From assembly GCA_025937785.1 (NCBI GenBank), contig JAICQQ010000002.1:59365-123364 (forward strand): a stretch of DNA of 64,000 nucleotides. The letters are read 5' to 3'. Positions 1-9,271 of this stretch are shown here, piece after piece. How positions within the stretch are numbered: position 1 is the first letter of the stretch; each line of letters starts with the position of its first letter. The stretch comes from Polyangiaceae bacterium. GTDB lineage: Bacteria > Myxococcota_A > Polyangia > Polyangiales > Polyangiaceae. A model generated the notes under the pieces. That model had not been told where the DNA came from, searched no databases, and saw only the letters and a list, made by a program, of their open reading frames with translations. The position numbers were made by a program, and so were the translations under genes.

Positions 1-2638
1 CGAGGGGCACGCCGCGCCGTAGTTGCACGGCTCGCGTGCGGCGCTCTTCGAGAGGCGCGTCGTCCAGGAAGGTATACGGCCGCCCGTTGATGATCTCGTG
101 CGACAACAGCGACGGCTCCGTCGTGTCGCGCAGCGCCAGGGTCACGGAGCCCTCCGCGATGGCGGCGAGCAGCCGCGTGAGCGCAGCCAAATCCATGGCC
201 TCGGTCATGCAATCGTGCAGGGTCTGGTTCACGATCGGATGGTCCGGGATCTCGCGGGGGCCGCTGGCGTTGTCCTGGCACGCCGCGAGGGATGGGAACA
301 CCGAGGCCATGATGTCATCCGATTCCATGCGCTGAATCGGCGGAGGGTTCTTGCGCCCACCCTTGTAGCGCAGCACCAAGAGCGAGCGGTTCAGGTTCCA
401 GCGCCAGCGCGCTTGAAACATGGGCGTCGGCAGGACCGCGTGGACCAGCGCCTGTTCGATGCCTTTGGGGCTCAAGAATTCGGCCAGGTCGTCGAGCGCA
501 AAGCCATGTTGGGGTCCGAGCGAGAGCACGATCGCGTCATCGTTGGCAGCAGCCTGCAGCTCGAAATCGAACGAACGGCAGAACCGCTTTCTGAGCAAGA
601 GGCCGAGACCTCGGTTGACCCGTGCCCCATACGGCGAGTGGACCACGAGCTGCATGCCGCCGGTCTCGTCGAAGAACCGCTCGACCACGAGTCGTTCCTG
701 CGTGGGGAGCAGCCCCAGCGACTGCTGCGCCGACGCCAAATACTCGACCAGCGCTCGCGCGGCTTCAGACCCGAGGCTGCACGACTCCTCCACCCACGAG
801 CAAGCCGCCTCGACGCCACGCTGCCCGAGCGCTTCGGAGACCTCACTGCGCAGGCGCGAGACTTCACGAGAAAGTTCGGCCGTGCGTGCGGGTGCTTCCC
901 CCAGCCAGAAGGGGATGGTGGGCATGGCACCTTGCGCATCGACCACGCGCACGACCCCGCGCTCGACGCGCCGGATGCGCCACGAAGTGCTCCCGAGCAA
1001 GAACACGTCGCCCGCAATGCTCTCGATCGCAAAGTCCTCGTTGATGGTCCCGACGAAGATCTCGCCGGGGTCCGCGACGACGCGGTAGTCGGCCATCTCG
1101 GGTATCGCTCCGCCAGAGGTCAACGCCACCAGGCGCGCCTGCCTGCGCCCGCGTAGGCGTTCGTGCACGCGATCGCGATGCACGTAGGCCGCGCGCCGCC
1201 CGCGGCCCGTGACGACGCCGTCCGACACCAGATCGACGACCCTCTCGAAGCTCTCGCGCGTGAGGTTGGCATAGGGTGCCGCGCGGCGGCAGAGCTCGTA
1301 GAGCTCCGTCACGCCGGTCGGCTCCGCGGCGCACTCCGCCACGATCTGCTGGGCCAGAATATCGAGCGGAGCTTCCGGAAAAGCGCTGGCATCGAGCTGG
1401 CCGGCGTGGACGGCGCGGAGCAGGGCGGCGCACTCGACGAGCTCGTCACGCGTGGAGGGAAACAGGCGCCCCTTGGGTGTGCCGAAACGCGTGTGACCCG
1501 AGCGCCCGACGCGCTGCAAGAAGGTGGCTATCGAACGCGGCGAGCCCACCTGGCAGACGAGCTCGACGGGGCCGATGTCGATCCCGAGCTCGAGCGATGC
1601 GGTGGCCACCAAAACCGAGAGCTGCCCCTGCCTGAGCCGCGTTTCGACCATGTGGCGCCGGTCTTTGGACAGGCTGCCATGGTGCGCGGCGACGCGCTCG
1701 TCCCCCAGGCGCTCCGCGAGCATGTGCGCCAAACGTTCGGACAGACGTCGCGTGTTCACGAACACCAACGTGGTCTTGTGCTGTTCGACGAGCGCCGCGA
1801 TGCGATCGGTGGTTTCTCCCAGCTGCTCGGTCGAAGCCACGGCCTCCAGCTCGCGGTCGGGCAGCTCGAGCGCAAGGTCGAGCGCGCGGCGATGGCCTTC
1901 GTCGACCAGGGCGCACAAGGGGCGACCGGCCGCATCGGAGCGATCGCTGCCCACCAACAGGCGGGCGATGGTTTCGATGGGCCGCTGGGTTGCGGACAAG
2001 CCGATACGCTGGGGACGCCGCTCGGTCAGCGCGCTCAGTCGCTCGAGCGTGAGCGCCAGGTGCACCCCGCGCTTGTCGCGCGCCGTGGCGTGGATCTCAT
2101 CGATGATCACCGCGCGCACATTGCGCAAGCTGTCGCGACTCTTGCGAGCGGTGGTGAGCAGGTACAGCGACTCGGGTGTGGTCACCAGGATGTGCGGCGG
2201 AGCCTTCAGCAGCTTGGCTCGTTCCGAAGCCGGTGTATCCCCGGTGCGCATGCCTACGCGAATCTCGGGGACTGCGAGGCCCAGACGCTCTGCCACCGAG
2301 CGGATCTCGTCGAGCGGACGCGCCAGGTTCTCGCCGATGTCCGTCACCAGAGCCTTCAGCGGTGAAACGTAGACGATTTCGATGCGAGCCTGGTCGGGCG
2401 GGCGGCGCTGCGCCTGGCGGTAGAGCTCGTCGATACACATCAGGAAGGCAGCCAACGTCTTGCCCGAGCCGGTCGGCGCCGCGATCAGCGTGTCGTGGCC
2501 TTGTCGGATCAATGGCCAACCGCGCGCCTGCGCCGACGTCGGCCCGTGTGGAAAACGCTCTTCGAACCAGGCGCGCACCGCTGGATGCAAGCTTTCGAGC
2601 CCGCCCCGCCATTCGTCCGTCGAGGTCCCGTGTGACAA
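1..2638 (-). CDS. Lhr-type ATP-dependent DEAD/DEAH helicase (C-terminus beyond window)
   Basis: Large helicase of the Lhr family, a 3'-5' nucleic acid translocase linked to DNA repair. It reads leftwards and has no stop before position 1, so the C-terminal end is missing. Visible in order: a PTSAQARGWPLI Q-like motif, Walker A (AAPTGSGKT), motif II DEIH, motif III SAT, motif VI QRVGRSGH, then the winged-helix and Lhr-core region (GEIFVGTINEDFAIE). The start is uncertain. A TTG at 2638 is the most upstream in-frame start after a stop and lacks a clear ribosome site; a GTG at 2578 is the alternative. Many long plus-strand frames here are antisense shadows. Family assignment is confident; the start is not. 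Confidence 0.88.
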   Translation of the reverse strand, partial: MSHGTSTDEWRGGLESLHPAVRAWFEERFPHGPTSAQARGWPLIRQGHDTLIAAPTGSGKTLAAFLMCIDELYRQAQRRPPDQARIEIVYVSPLKALVTDIGENLARPLDEIRSVAERLGLAVPEIRVGMRTGDTPASERAKLLKAPPHILVTTPESLYLLTTARKSRDSLRNVRAVIIDEIHATARDKRGVHLALTLERLSALTERRPQRIGLSATQRPIETIARLLVGSDRSDAAGRPLCALVDEGHRRALDLALELPDRELEAVASTEQLGETTDRIAALVEQHKTTLVFVNTRRLSERLAHMLAERLGDERVAAHHGSLSKDRRHMVETRLRQGQLSVLVATASLELGIDIGPVELVCQVGSPRSIATFLQRVGRSGHTRFGTPKGRLFPSTRDELVECAALLRAVHAGQLDASAFPEAPLDILAQQIVAECAAEPTGVTELYELCRRAAPYANLTRESFERVVDLVSDGVVTGRGRRAAYVHRDRVHERLRGRRQARLVALTSGGAIPEMADYRVVADPGEIFVGTINEDFAIESIAGDVFLLGSTSWRIRRVERGVVRVVDAQGAMPTIPFWLGEAPARTAELSREVSRLRSEVSEALGQRGVEAACSWVEESCSLGSEAARALVEYLASAQQSLGLLPTQERLVVERFFDETGGMQLVVHSPYGARVNRGLGLLLRKRFCRSFDFELQAAANDDAIVLSLGPQHGFALDDLAEFLSPKGIEQALVHAVLPTPMFQARWRWNLNRSLLVLRYKGGRKNPPPIQRMESDDIMASVFPSLAACQDNASGPREIPDHPIVNQTLHDCMTEAMDLAALTRLLAAIAEGSVTLALRDTTEPSLLSHEIINGRPYTFLDDAPLEERRTRAVQLRRGVPL

Positions 2639-2997
2639 AGCGGGACAAGTATAGGACCACGCCAGCTCGCGGCTACCGTGTGAATGGATCCGCGGTCAGC
2701 CGAGCGCAAACGTCGAACATTCCCGCGGTCTTGTGCACTTCGCGGCCGCGTGCCAAGCGCCAAGCGCGAACGGGCCCTTCGCCACGTCTGACAGGGCCCA
2801 TCTGCAGAGCGAGGTACGCGAGAGCGACCCGACAATTATGTTCGTCGAGGTCACCTGCCGCTCGCCCGCGCGCGCCGCGTTTCATGATCGAAATAGCCCG
2901 AGACAATCCGTAGAAGATGGAGGTATGGCGAAACCCCGCCCAGCCCCGTTCAGCCCAGAGCACGGGAGCGCAGGAGCACAGGAGCACAGGAGTCCAC
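2639..2997. other. Intergenic stretch, no convincing gene
   Basis: A 70-codon frame (2673-2885, minus strand) exists, but its third-position GC is clearly lower than in neighbouring genes and it resembles no family I know. Just before the next gene the octamer caggagca/caggagtc is repeated about three times in tandem (about 2970-2996), which also supplies its ribosome-binding site. Confidence 0.4.
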
Positions 2998-3240
2998 ATG
3001 GCCAAGGTCGTCTATTTTCGTTTGGGTCGCAGCGTTCGCCCCGGGGGTGAGCCCGGCGCCGAAATCGTCGAGTGGGCCAGCGGCGGCTGGAAGCAGAAGC
3101 GCGACGAATCAGCCGGGCCCATGACGCTCTCGCTCGAGCAGCTCGCCCAAGAGACAGGCTTCGTCTCGGTCGTCCCCTACATCGATCCCGTAGCCATGGG
3201 CAGCTCGTACTCCCCCCACTACATCGCCTTCTTCAAGTAA
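2998..3240 (+). CDS. Small hypothetical protein, 80 aa
   Basis: Not recognised. The frame is open further upstream, but the ATG at 2998 is chosen because AGGAG lies about 7 bases before it and the upstream part is low-complexity (tandem caggagca units). The product is soluble-looking, with a mixed N-terminal half (MAKVVYFRLGRS) and an aromatic C-terminus ending YIAFFK; there is no signal peptide or membrane segment. It stands alone, convergent with the protease gene. Likely a real gene, function unknown. Confidence 0.55.
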   Translation: MAKVVYFRLGRSVRPGGEPGAEIVEWASGGWKQKRDESAGPMTLSLEQLAQETGFVSVVPYIDPVAMGSSYSPHYIAFFK

Positions 3241-3294
3241 CGTGCCCGACACGCGCCGACCGCAGCGGCGCCTTCACTCGCTGAGAACGCCGAT

Positions 3295-3490
3295 TCAACC
3301 GGCGCCGGAACAGAACATCCCGGTGGGGCAGATCGTGTCGGCGTCGCACGGCAATGTGCAAGCAGCCGTATGCCCGTCGATCGTGAAGTCCCCGAACGGC
3401 ACGCACTCGGGAACCGCGTCTCCTGTACTTGGCACGGGACAGTCCTCGGTGACCTCGCAATAGTGCGTGCAGAGGCAACCGTCGCCGCTA
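3295..3490 (-). pseudogene. Out-of-frame Cys-rich C-terminal extension of the adjacent protease
   Basis: Immediately after the protease stop, a shifted minus-strand frame encodes about 60 residues with regularly spaced cysteines (SGDGCLCTHYCEVTEDCPV, then CVPFGDF, CTLPCDAD, CPTGMFCSGAG and a stop at 3295-3297). This matches the Cys-rich modules already in the protease tail. It has no start codon of its own, and the open frame continues back into the last codons of the protease. The simplest reading is a one-base indel near 3495-3510 that cut off the tail, either a real mutation or a sequencing error. Confidence 0.6.
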
Positions 3491-4570
3491 TTAGTCCAAT
3501 GGCGCGCTTCGACAGGCCGCCTGACCGGTCACTGGGTCATAGCCGCAGACAAGGCCGGCTTCTCCGCAAGGCTCGGAGCTTGGGCCTTCCGGGGTGCAAC
3601 GGCTGGCCGTGCCGGCGGCGCAGGATCCGAACGAGTCGCCGGCACAGAGCGGAGCGGCGGAACAGCGATAGGCGCCGGCGCCGGAATCGAAGCCGCACGT
3701 CGTTTCGCCTTCGCACGACTCGGACACGATGCCGCCGTTTTCGCACCACACGGCTCGCCCCTCGACGCAACGCCCGCGCTCGTCGATCTCCCCGCATCCG
3801 TTCGCGACGAGAGGCAGCTCGACGTGAGCTCCGATCCATTCGAGTAGTGAGTCGACGCGTACGTAGATGTCTTCGCCGTCACAGGTCGAGTCGCCGCGCG
3901 AGAGCACGCCGAGTACCGCGACGCGCCCGTGTCGATCACGGATCAAAAGCGGCCCCCCCGAATCGCCCGAGCACGCGCCGCTCCTGCCGAAGCCGCCGAC
4001 CGTGACGCTCGTGTCGTCGCGCGCGACGACAGCCTCGACGAGAAACTCGAGGTCGCCCATCGAGCGCTCTTCGGTGAGTCCGTAGCCGGCGAGCGTGGCG
4101 CGGCTCGGCGCGGGGCTCGGCTCCGGCTCCGGCTCGACGATGGGGAGCACCGTTGCGGGCGCCGCGCCCTCCATTGCGCAGGGGTCGGGCGACACGCGGG
4201 CGAGCGCTACGTCGAGCTCGGGATGGCGTACCCACTCGAGCACGTCCCCCGGCGCGCCGTCGCTCTGGAACCGCAACTTCCCCGAGATTTCGCAGTGGCG
4301 CGCCGCCAGCAGCCAGTACGGCGCGATGCGCGTCGCCGTGCACACGACTGCGTTCCCCGGAGCTTCCAGGCGTCCGATGGCGGCTCGCTCCGCTTCCGAC
4401 GGCGCGAGGTAGGGCGCGCTGTCGCTCGCGTGGAACAAAGGTTCTCGGAGCGTCGAGCGCGCGCCGTCGCCCGCGCAGGCCGAGAGCGAAGCCGCGTCGT
4501 TCTCGGCGCCACAAGCGGCGAGCGTCGACGCGACGAAGCAGACTGCGGCGCGCCGGCTCTTCGCTGCCAT
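3491..4570 (-). CDS. Secreted trypsin-like serine protease lipoprotein
   Basis: S1-family (chymotrypsin-fold) endopeptidase, 359 aa. The N-terminus is a lipoprotein signal with lipobox LAAC (Cys about 20), so the enzyme should be anchored outside the cytoplasm. The triad is present: His about 92 in LLAARHCEISG, Asp about 120 in LDVALA, Ser about 204 in ACSGDSGGPLL. After the catalytic domain (ends about residue 250) comes a Cys-rich tail with at least two modules of the type CENGG...CEGETTCGF. The tail probably continued further before a frameshift (see 3295-3490). The gene is convergent with the small gene at 2998. Substrate unknown. Confidence 0.88.
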   Translation of the reverse strand: MAAKSRRAAVCFVASTLAACGAENDAASLSACAGDGARSTLREPLFHASDSAPYLAPSEAERAAIGRLEAPGNAVVCTATRIAPYWLLAARHCEISGKLRFQSDGAPGDVLEWVRHPELDVALARVSPDPCAMEGAAPATVLPIVEPEPEPSPAPSRATLAGYGLTEERSMGDLEFLVEAVVARDDTSVTVGGFGRSGACSGDSGGPLLIRDRHGRVAVLGVLSRGDSTCDGEDIYVRVDSLLEWIGAHVELPLVANGCGEIDERGRCVEGRAVWCENGGIVSESCEGETTCGFDSGAGAYRCSAAPLCAGDSFGSCAAGTASRCTPEGPSSEPCGEAGLVCGYDPVTGQAACRSAPLD

Positions 4571-4751
4571 ACGGCGACTCTCGCACGTGTCTTTCGATCC
4601 CGTCTTGTACGTTCGTGCAAAGTGCGTCGCTTCGTGATCAGCGATGTCGTCGATCGATCATCAACTGCACAGTCGCGCGTCCGGTGCGCGCGTTAGCTTG
4701 TCGATCTGGACGAAGCCGAGGGCTTGCCAGCATCGGAACGAAAGGAAAATA

Positions 4752-5573
4752 ATGACGCACTCATCGAACTCAACACTCGCGAAGACGGTTTGTACTTTCG
4801 GAGCCTGCTGCCTCGGTATCCTCGGGGCGGGGCTCATCGCCGGCTGTTCGGCGGCGACCGACACCGGCTCGGAGCCCGCGCAGGAAGCCTCGATCGAGGC
4901 GCAGCAGCAGCTCCTCAATTCCCTCGAGGTCGGCGGCGAACGGATCGATTTCGTCGCCTACGAAGCGGGGGACGGCTCTCCGCGCGCTATTTTCATAGAG
5001 GGCACCCTTTCGAACCGGCAGGAGTCGGTCTTCACCGCGCTCGAGCGCCAGGAGGGTAAGCTCACCGCCCTCGAAAAGTTCTACGCCCTGGCCCCGACCG
5101 GCGCCGCTCCGCACGAGTTCCTCGTCGAGTCGCACGCCGCGCAGGCCGTCCGCATCGAGCGGGCCGACGCCAGCGTGAAGCGGGTCACCTTCGACCCCTC
5201 GAGCGTCGAGAAGTTCTCCACGCCGACCGCGTGCCGGAACGCCGTGCTTGCGGGCGCGACCGCGACCGACAGCTTCACGAGCGCGTGGTTCGAGACCGCC
5301 GGGACCGTGTGCACCGACAACTGCGACTGGACCTCGTACGACATGAAGACGTGGGCGTGCGTCGCCGACGGCTCGGTCGGCTTGGCATACAACGAGTGGC
5401 GCGACTACGAGCACACGAACTGGAAATCCAGCGGGCAGACGTACATCCCGGAGAGCAGCGTCCGGTACTGGAGCTGGGACGGCTCCATCGTCCCCCTCAA
5501 GATGATGAGAGTGAAGGTGCTGGGCATGAACAACAACCCGCACTCGATCGGCTGGGCCATCGGCTTCTTCTGA
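4752..5573 (+). CDS. Hypothetical secreted lipoprotein, 273 aa
   Basis: Family not recognised. The ATG at 4752 is chosen because AAAGGAAAA sits just upstream; the frame is open earlier but lacks a signal. The N-terminus has a basic/polar stretch, a hydrophobic core (LGILGAGLIAG) and lipobox IAGC, so it is probably a lipoprotein. The mature part starts with a Gln/Glu-rich stretch and contains a few cysteines in the C-terminal half (TACRN, CTDNCDW, TWACVADG) that could form disulfides in an extracellular domain. It is followed directly by a strong hairpin terminator at 5592. Confidence 0.72.
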   Translation: MTHSSNSTLAKTVCTFGACCLGILGAGLIAGCSAATDTGSEPAQEASIEAQQQLLNSLEVGGERIDFVAYEAGDGSPRAIFIEGTLSNRQESVFTALERQEGKLTALEKFYALAPTGAAPHEFLVESHAAQAVRIERADASVKRVTFDPSSVEKFSTPTACRNAVLAGATATDSFTSAWFETAGTVCTDNCDWTSYDMKTWACVADGSVGLAYNEWRDYEHTNWKSSGQTYIPESSVRYWSWDGSIVPLKMMRVKVLGMNNNPHSIGWAIGFF

Positions 5574-5591
5574 GAGCCCGCGCGCGAATCG

Positions 5592-5633
5592 AACGGCCCG
5601 GCCTCGTTTGCGAACGAGGCGCGGGTCGTTTTT
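5592..5633. terminator. Strong, probably bidirectional intrinsic terminator
   Basis: Arms GCCTCGTT / AACGAGGC (5601-5608 and 5613-5620) around a TGCG loop form a perfect 8-bp stem. It is extended outward by GGCCCG/CGGGTC-type pairing, then a run of T. It lies between convergent genes (lipoprotein on plus, AraC regulator on minus). Confidence 0.82.
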
Positions 5634-5636
5634 CGT

Positions 5637-6056
5637 TTACCAGCTCCGTCGCGTGAGACCGGGCGCGCACGCGGACGGCGTGACGCCGAAATGCCGCTTG
5701 AAATCCCTGGAAAACTGCGAGAGCTGCGGAAACCCGAGCGTGTACGCCACCTCCTTCACGCTGGCCGCGCCGCACAGCATCTGACGCGCCGTCTCGAGAC
5801 GCTCCGCCTGCAACCACGCTTGCGGCGTACAGCCGAACTGCCGCTTGAATAGCCGTTGCAATTGCCGTTGCGAGATCCCGAGCGCGCTCGCGAGCGTTCG
5901 CGAATCGTATGCGCACGTCGACGCCAACGCGCGCAACGCCTGTTCCGAACGCTCGCGCGTCCCCTCCACGTAAGAGCTCGGCCCGAGCGCCTGCTTCAAC
6001 GCGACCCATTCCCGGCTCATCTCCGCGGCCGGGTCCGCTTCCGTGAATCTCGTCAT
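5637..6056 (-). CDS. Short AraC-family transcriptional regulator
   Basis: A 139-aa protein with essentially only the AraC DNA-binding domain: first helix-turn-helix about residues 50-72 (LASALGISQRQLQRLFKRQFG), second about 98-120 with the family signature VAYTLGFPQLSQFSRDFKRHFG. The ATG at 6056 is favoured; longer frames to 6173 add only Arg-rich sequence. The roughly 45 residues before the first HTH are too short for a full cupin sensor domain, so ligand sensing is either absent or supplied by another protein. Targets unknown. Confidence 0.82.
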   Translation of the reverse strand: MTRFTEADPAAEMSREWVALKQALGPSSYVEGTRERSEQALRALASTCAYDSRTLASALGISQRQLQRLFKRQFGCTPQAWLQAERLETARQMLCGAASVKEVAYTLGFPQLSQFSRDFKRHFGVTPSACAPGLTRRSW

Positions 6057-6388
6057 CAGAACCCCGCGCCCGCACGAAACGGTCGCTCGCCGTGACCATA
6101 AGAGGTTGCGCGCGGGACGTCTTGGACGTTCTTGCGCCGCTCGCGCGAACGAAACGAACGACGCCGGACGCATGCGACGTCGCGCGCGTCACGAATAGCG
6201 ACGGCGACAGTACGCAGTTGTGATCTCGCGCGTGGAATGTGGCGGTTCGCACCGCTCTTTCGTGCGATCGACGAGCGTGGTGCGACCCGCCAATCTACTG
6301 GAAGCCAGCTTGCTCGATGCGCTGAGCCGCTTGTCTTGCGCATGCTCCCTCGTCCTGTTCGGATGAAGGCTGCAGACCCACCAGTTTC
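6057..6388. other. Intergenic stretch, nothing recognised
   Basis: About 330 bases between the AraC gene start and the DUF3501 gene stop. I see no gene, RNA or clear terminator. It should hold the promoter of the AraC gene. Confidence 0.4.
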
Positions 6389-6946
6389 TCAGTCGCTCTC
6401 GAGATCGGCCGTCAGCGCCCGGCGCTGCTCATCCGTCAGCTCCGCCTCGACCGTCAGCGCCGGGTGATCCGCGCCCACTGCCACGGGGTCGCCCGCGGGC
6501 ACGGGAAAGATCAGGTACTGCACCGACGACAGCCGGTCGTCGCCCACCTGCGCGCGATCGTAGCGAGGCCGATGCTTGGTGCCGTCGGCAGTCTTGACGT
6601 ACAGGTGTTCGGGTAGCGTCAGCCACTCTCTCAGGCGCTGCGACCGAAGCGCCTGTTCGTCGATCTCGATGAGCAGCGTGCAGCCGAGCTCGCGCTGGGC
6701 GCCGAGCAGCTCGTTGTACGTCGTGATCTCGTGCTGAATGTCGTTCTCGCGCACGATCTTCTCGGCGCGCATCATCTCTTGCACCTGGTACCGAATGGTA
6801 TCGGTGGTCTCGAACAGGAAATTGAGACAGTCCCCCACCAGCACGCGCCGTTGACGCTTGATCTCCAGCACCTCTCGCCGGATCGCCTCGCGCTGATCGT
6901 TATACGTCTGATAGTCGACGATTTCGGCCCGAGTGACTTTGCGCAT
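6389..6946 (-). CDS. DUF3501 family protein
   Basis: A 185-aa protein of the DUF3501 family, recognised by its N-terminus (KVTRAEIVDYQTYNDQRE) and by context: the gene follows the Fe-S oxidoreductase by only 6 bases and rubrerythrin lies upstream, a conserved trio. It is soluble with a charged first half (EIKRQRRVLVGDCLNFLFE, likely helical) and a mostly beta second half ending in an acidic LTADLESD tail. Molecular function is not established. The arrangement suggests a shared role in peroxide or iron homeostasis. Confidence 0.85.
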   Translation of the reverse strand: MRKVTRAEIVDYQTYNDQREAIRREVLEIKRQRRVLVGDCLNFLFETTDTIRYQVQEMMRAEKIVRENDIQHEITTYNELLGAQRELGCTLLIEIDEQALRSQRLREWLTLPEHLYVKTADGTKHRPRYDRAQVGDDRLSSVQYLIFPVPAGDPVAVGADHPALTVEAELTDEQRRALTADLESD

Positions 6947-6952
6947 GGCTAC

Positions 6953-8326
6953 CTACTCCGCGACCTTGCGGTCCACTTCGGTCTCGCCCTGCACGCCGTC
7001 TTTGTCACGCTCTGCGCGACTGCGGTACGCCTTGGCGAGCAATGACATGGGGTGAATTGGCCGCCGGCCAGCGTGCTGTTCGAACTGGATGGCGGCCAGA
7101 GGACAATCGGTGACCCAGGTTTCGGCTTCCGCTGCCTGCATCCCGTCGAACGCCTTCTTGCCCACGCGCTGCGAGACCTCGAAGCCTTCCACGCGCATGG
7201 CGTAGGTCCCGTCGTGGCCGCAACACTCCATCACGGTGTCAACCTCGGCACCTGCCTTGCGGATCAGGTCGCGTCCCTTGAAGCCGATCGCCTGCGCCCT
7301 GAGATGACAGGGCGCGTGGTACGACACCTTCTCGGGCACCTCCCCGAAGTCGGTATCGAAACGTGCCTCGTTGCGGATGGACCAGAGGTACTCGCTCGGA
7401 TCGCGCACGTTCTTGGCCACCTTCTCGGCGCGCTCGCGATCTTCGGGTCGAGCCAGTGTGGGGTACTCGTTGCGCAACATCATGGAACAGGTCGGGTTGA
7501 TGGCGACCACCTTGGCACCGGCGTCGACGTAGGGTTCCAGATGATCGAGGTTGTTCCGAATTCGTTCTTCCAGCTCGCCGATGTTGCCTCGTTCCCAGGC
7601 GGGCATCCCACAGCAACTGAAACCGGCTTCGCAGCGGATGTCGACGCCGTTCGTGCGGTAGACCTCGACGGTGTCTTGCCCGAGCTGAGGTTCGTTGTGT
7701 TGCACGTAGCAGGTCTGAAACAGGACCACTTCACCGCCGGGCTGTTCACCGATGAGCCCCTCGTCTTTCGCCCAGCTCTCGAAGGTTCGGGAGGCGAAAT
7801 CAGGCAGCTGTTTGTCGCGATGAACACCGAGCACTTTCTCCAGAAACCAGCGGTGGAGCTCGACTCGGTTCATGACGTTGGCCATGCCGAGGCTCGCGCG
7901 CGCGAAAGCTCCAGTGGTGTCGGGGTCGCCCAACACCTGGTCGCGAAAAGACACGCCTTGCTCGCGAGCCTTCACCGCGTGATAGCGATGCACCAGCTTG
8001 GGAAAATCCAGCTGGAACTCGTGACGATCGCGCGGCGTGTAGGGGCACTGGACCTCGCAGAGCTTGCATTGGAAACATTCGCCCATCACCTGCGCGGTCT
8101 CGTCGGCCGTGAGCTTCCGCACCTGGCCGTCGTGACGTTCGTCGATGAAACGGAAGAGCGAGGGGAAGGCGTCGCAGTACTTGAAGCACATGCGACAGCC
8201 GTGACACACCTCGAAGACGCGCGTGATCTCTTGCGCGAGCCCTTGTTTGTCCCAGTAGCGTGGTTCACTCGGATCGTAGCTGAGACCAGGCGTGGGTTGA
8301 TACGAAACAGCGCCCTTTTGAGTCAT
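6953..8326 (-). CDS. Heterodisulfide-reductase/GlpC-like Fe-S oxidoreductase
   Basis: A 457-aa (4Fe-4S) electron-transfer protein. Two ferredoxin-type cluster motifs lie near the N-terminus ([11 protein letters not shown], Cys about 41/44/47/51; [11 protein letters not shown], about 84/87/90/94). Two CCG domains follow (...SCCGMPAW and ...ECCGHDG), the pattern of HdrD/GlpC. The ATG at 8326 is chosen because AGAGGTAG precedes it; the in-frame extension to 8374 lacks a ribosome site. It lies between rubrerythrin and DUF3501 in one operon and may deliver electrons to rubrerythrin. The physiological donor is not visible. Confidence 0.88.
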   Translation of the reverse strand: MTQKGAVSYQPTPGLSYDPSEPRYWDKQGLAQEITRVFEVCHGCRMCFKYCDAFPSLFRFIDERHDGQVRKLTADETAQVMGECFQCKLCEVQCPYTPRDRHEFQLDFPKLVHRYHAVKAREQGVSFRDQVLGDPDTTGAFARASLGMANVMNRVELHRWFLEKVLGVHRDKQLPDFASRTFESWAKDEGLIGEQPGGEVVLFQTCYVQHNEPQLGQDTVEVYRTNGVDIRCEAGFSCCGMPAWERGNIGELEERIRNNLDHLEPYVDAGAKVVAINPTCSMMLRNEYPTLARPEDRERAEKVAKNVRDPSEYLWSIRNEARFDTDFGEVPEKVSYHAPCHLRAQAIGFKGRDLIRKAGAEVDTVMECCGHDGTYAMRVEGFEVSQRVGKKAFDGMQAAEAETWVTDCPLAAIQFEQHAGRRPIHPMSLLAKAYRSRAERDKDGVQGETEVDRKVAE

Positions 8327-8434
8327 GGCTCTACCTCTAGCGACGTCAACGGCAACAAGGGGATCGCGAGACAACGGCGTGCCGGCGGCGACCAGCTATC
8401 CTGTTCCTCGCCGCCAGCGACCGTGCTCGCGGAA

Positions 8435-8854
8435 CTACGAGATGCTGTCGAGCAGCGCCTGGAAACGACCGGCGTGCGACTTTTCGGCCTTGGCCAGGGT
8501 CTCGAACCAATCGGCGATTTCGTTGAAGCCTTCCGCGCGAGCGGTCTTGGCCATCCCCGGGTACATGTCCGTGTACTCGTGGGTTTCGCCAGCAACGGCG
8601 GCCTTCAGGTTCTTGGCTGTGTCACCGATCGGCAGATCGGTAGCGGGGTCGCCCACCGACTTCAAATAGTCGAGGTGGCCGTGCGCGTGGCCCGTCTCAC
8701 CTTCCGCAGTCTCGCGAAAGTTTCCCGCGATCTCGGGGTAGCCCTCCACGTCGGCGATTTTCGCGAAGTAGAGATAGCGCCGGTTCGCCTGCGACTCGCC
8801 TGCAAACGCGGCCTTGAGGTTGTCTTGCGTCTTCGATCCTTTGAGCTGAGCCAT
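8435..8854 (-). CDS. Rubrerythrin (ferritin-like diiron domain only)
   Basis: A 139-aa four-helix diiron protein. The two paired metal-binding repeats are visible: [14 protein letters not shown] with [10 protein letters not shown], and [14 protein letters not shown] with [11 protein letters not shown], giving the E...ExxH ligands twice. The C-terminal rubredoxin domain of classical rubrerythrins is absent, so an external reductase is needed; the downstream Fe-S oxidoreductase is the obvious candidate. Rubrerythrins reduce hydrogen peroxide. Start at 8854 (MAQLKGSK); the upstream in-frame stretch to 8977 is not rubrerythrin-like. Confidence 0.92.
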   Translation of the reverse strand: MAQLKGSKTQDNLKAAFAGESQANRRYLYFAKIADVEGYPEIAGNFRETAEGETGHAHGHLDYLKSVGDPATDLPIGDTAKNLKAAVAGETHEYTDMYPGMAKTARAEGFNEIADWFETLAKAEKSHAGRFQALLDSIS

Positions 8855-9271
8855 AAGTGGTGCTCCGACGTTTGATGTGAATGGTGATGGGTTGCTATGA
8901 CTTCGTGCCTGCCCCTCGCGTCGGCGGGAGCGGGCCTCGTTCCAGAAGCCAGTCGAGAGTATTGGCAGACGTGGCAAGGGGGTCCAATCGTCTATCGTTA
9001 TGCTGCTGATAAGAAAAACCTGTCAGCCCGGAGCCGGCCATTCGGCCACGGCGAGTCTTCGGCAGGGTCTGGCGCGCAGATGGGCTCAATTGCGCCGGTC
9101 GAACTCCGCCCCCGCTCGCTCCAAGCGGACCAGCGAACGGCAGCGCACTCGAGAGCACATGCAACCGTTGGCCGTGCACACCCTGCGCGCACGGCAGAGC
9201 AGACGCGAGCAAAATCTGGGTGAGCACAAGCAAATGGGGCTCCCGAGCCAAACACGCTGTAGACTCGATGC
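8855..9271. other. Divergent intergenic region between rubrerythrin operon and kinase
   Basis: About 417 bases that must contain promoters for both divergent units. I see no gene family, RNA or clear repeat; frames here look like chance high-GC ORFs. Confidence 0.4.

Noticed and set aside
23..2372. Long plus-strand ORFs (377, 222, 400, 282 aa)
   Set aside because: Antisense of the Lhr-type helicase; high-GC codon bias keeps opposite frames open. The minus-strand frame carries all helicase motifs.
2673..2885. Seventy-codon minus-strand frame
   Set aside because: Third-position GC lower than neighbours, no homologous pattern; kept only as a note.
7052..8875. Plus-strand 607-aa ORF
   Set aside because: Opposite strand of the Fe-S oxidoreductase and rubrerythrin genes, which have clear motifs.
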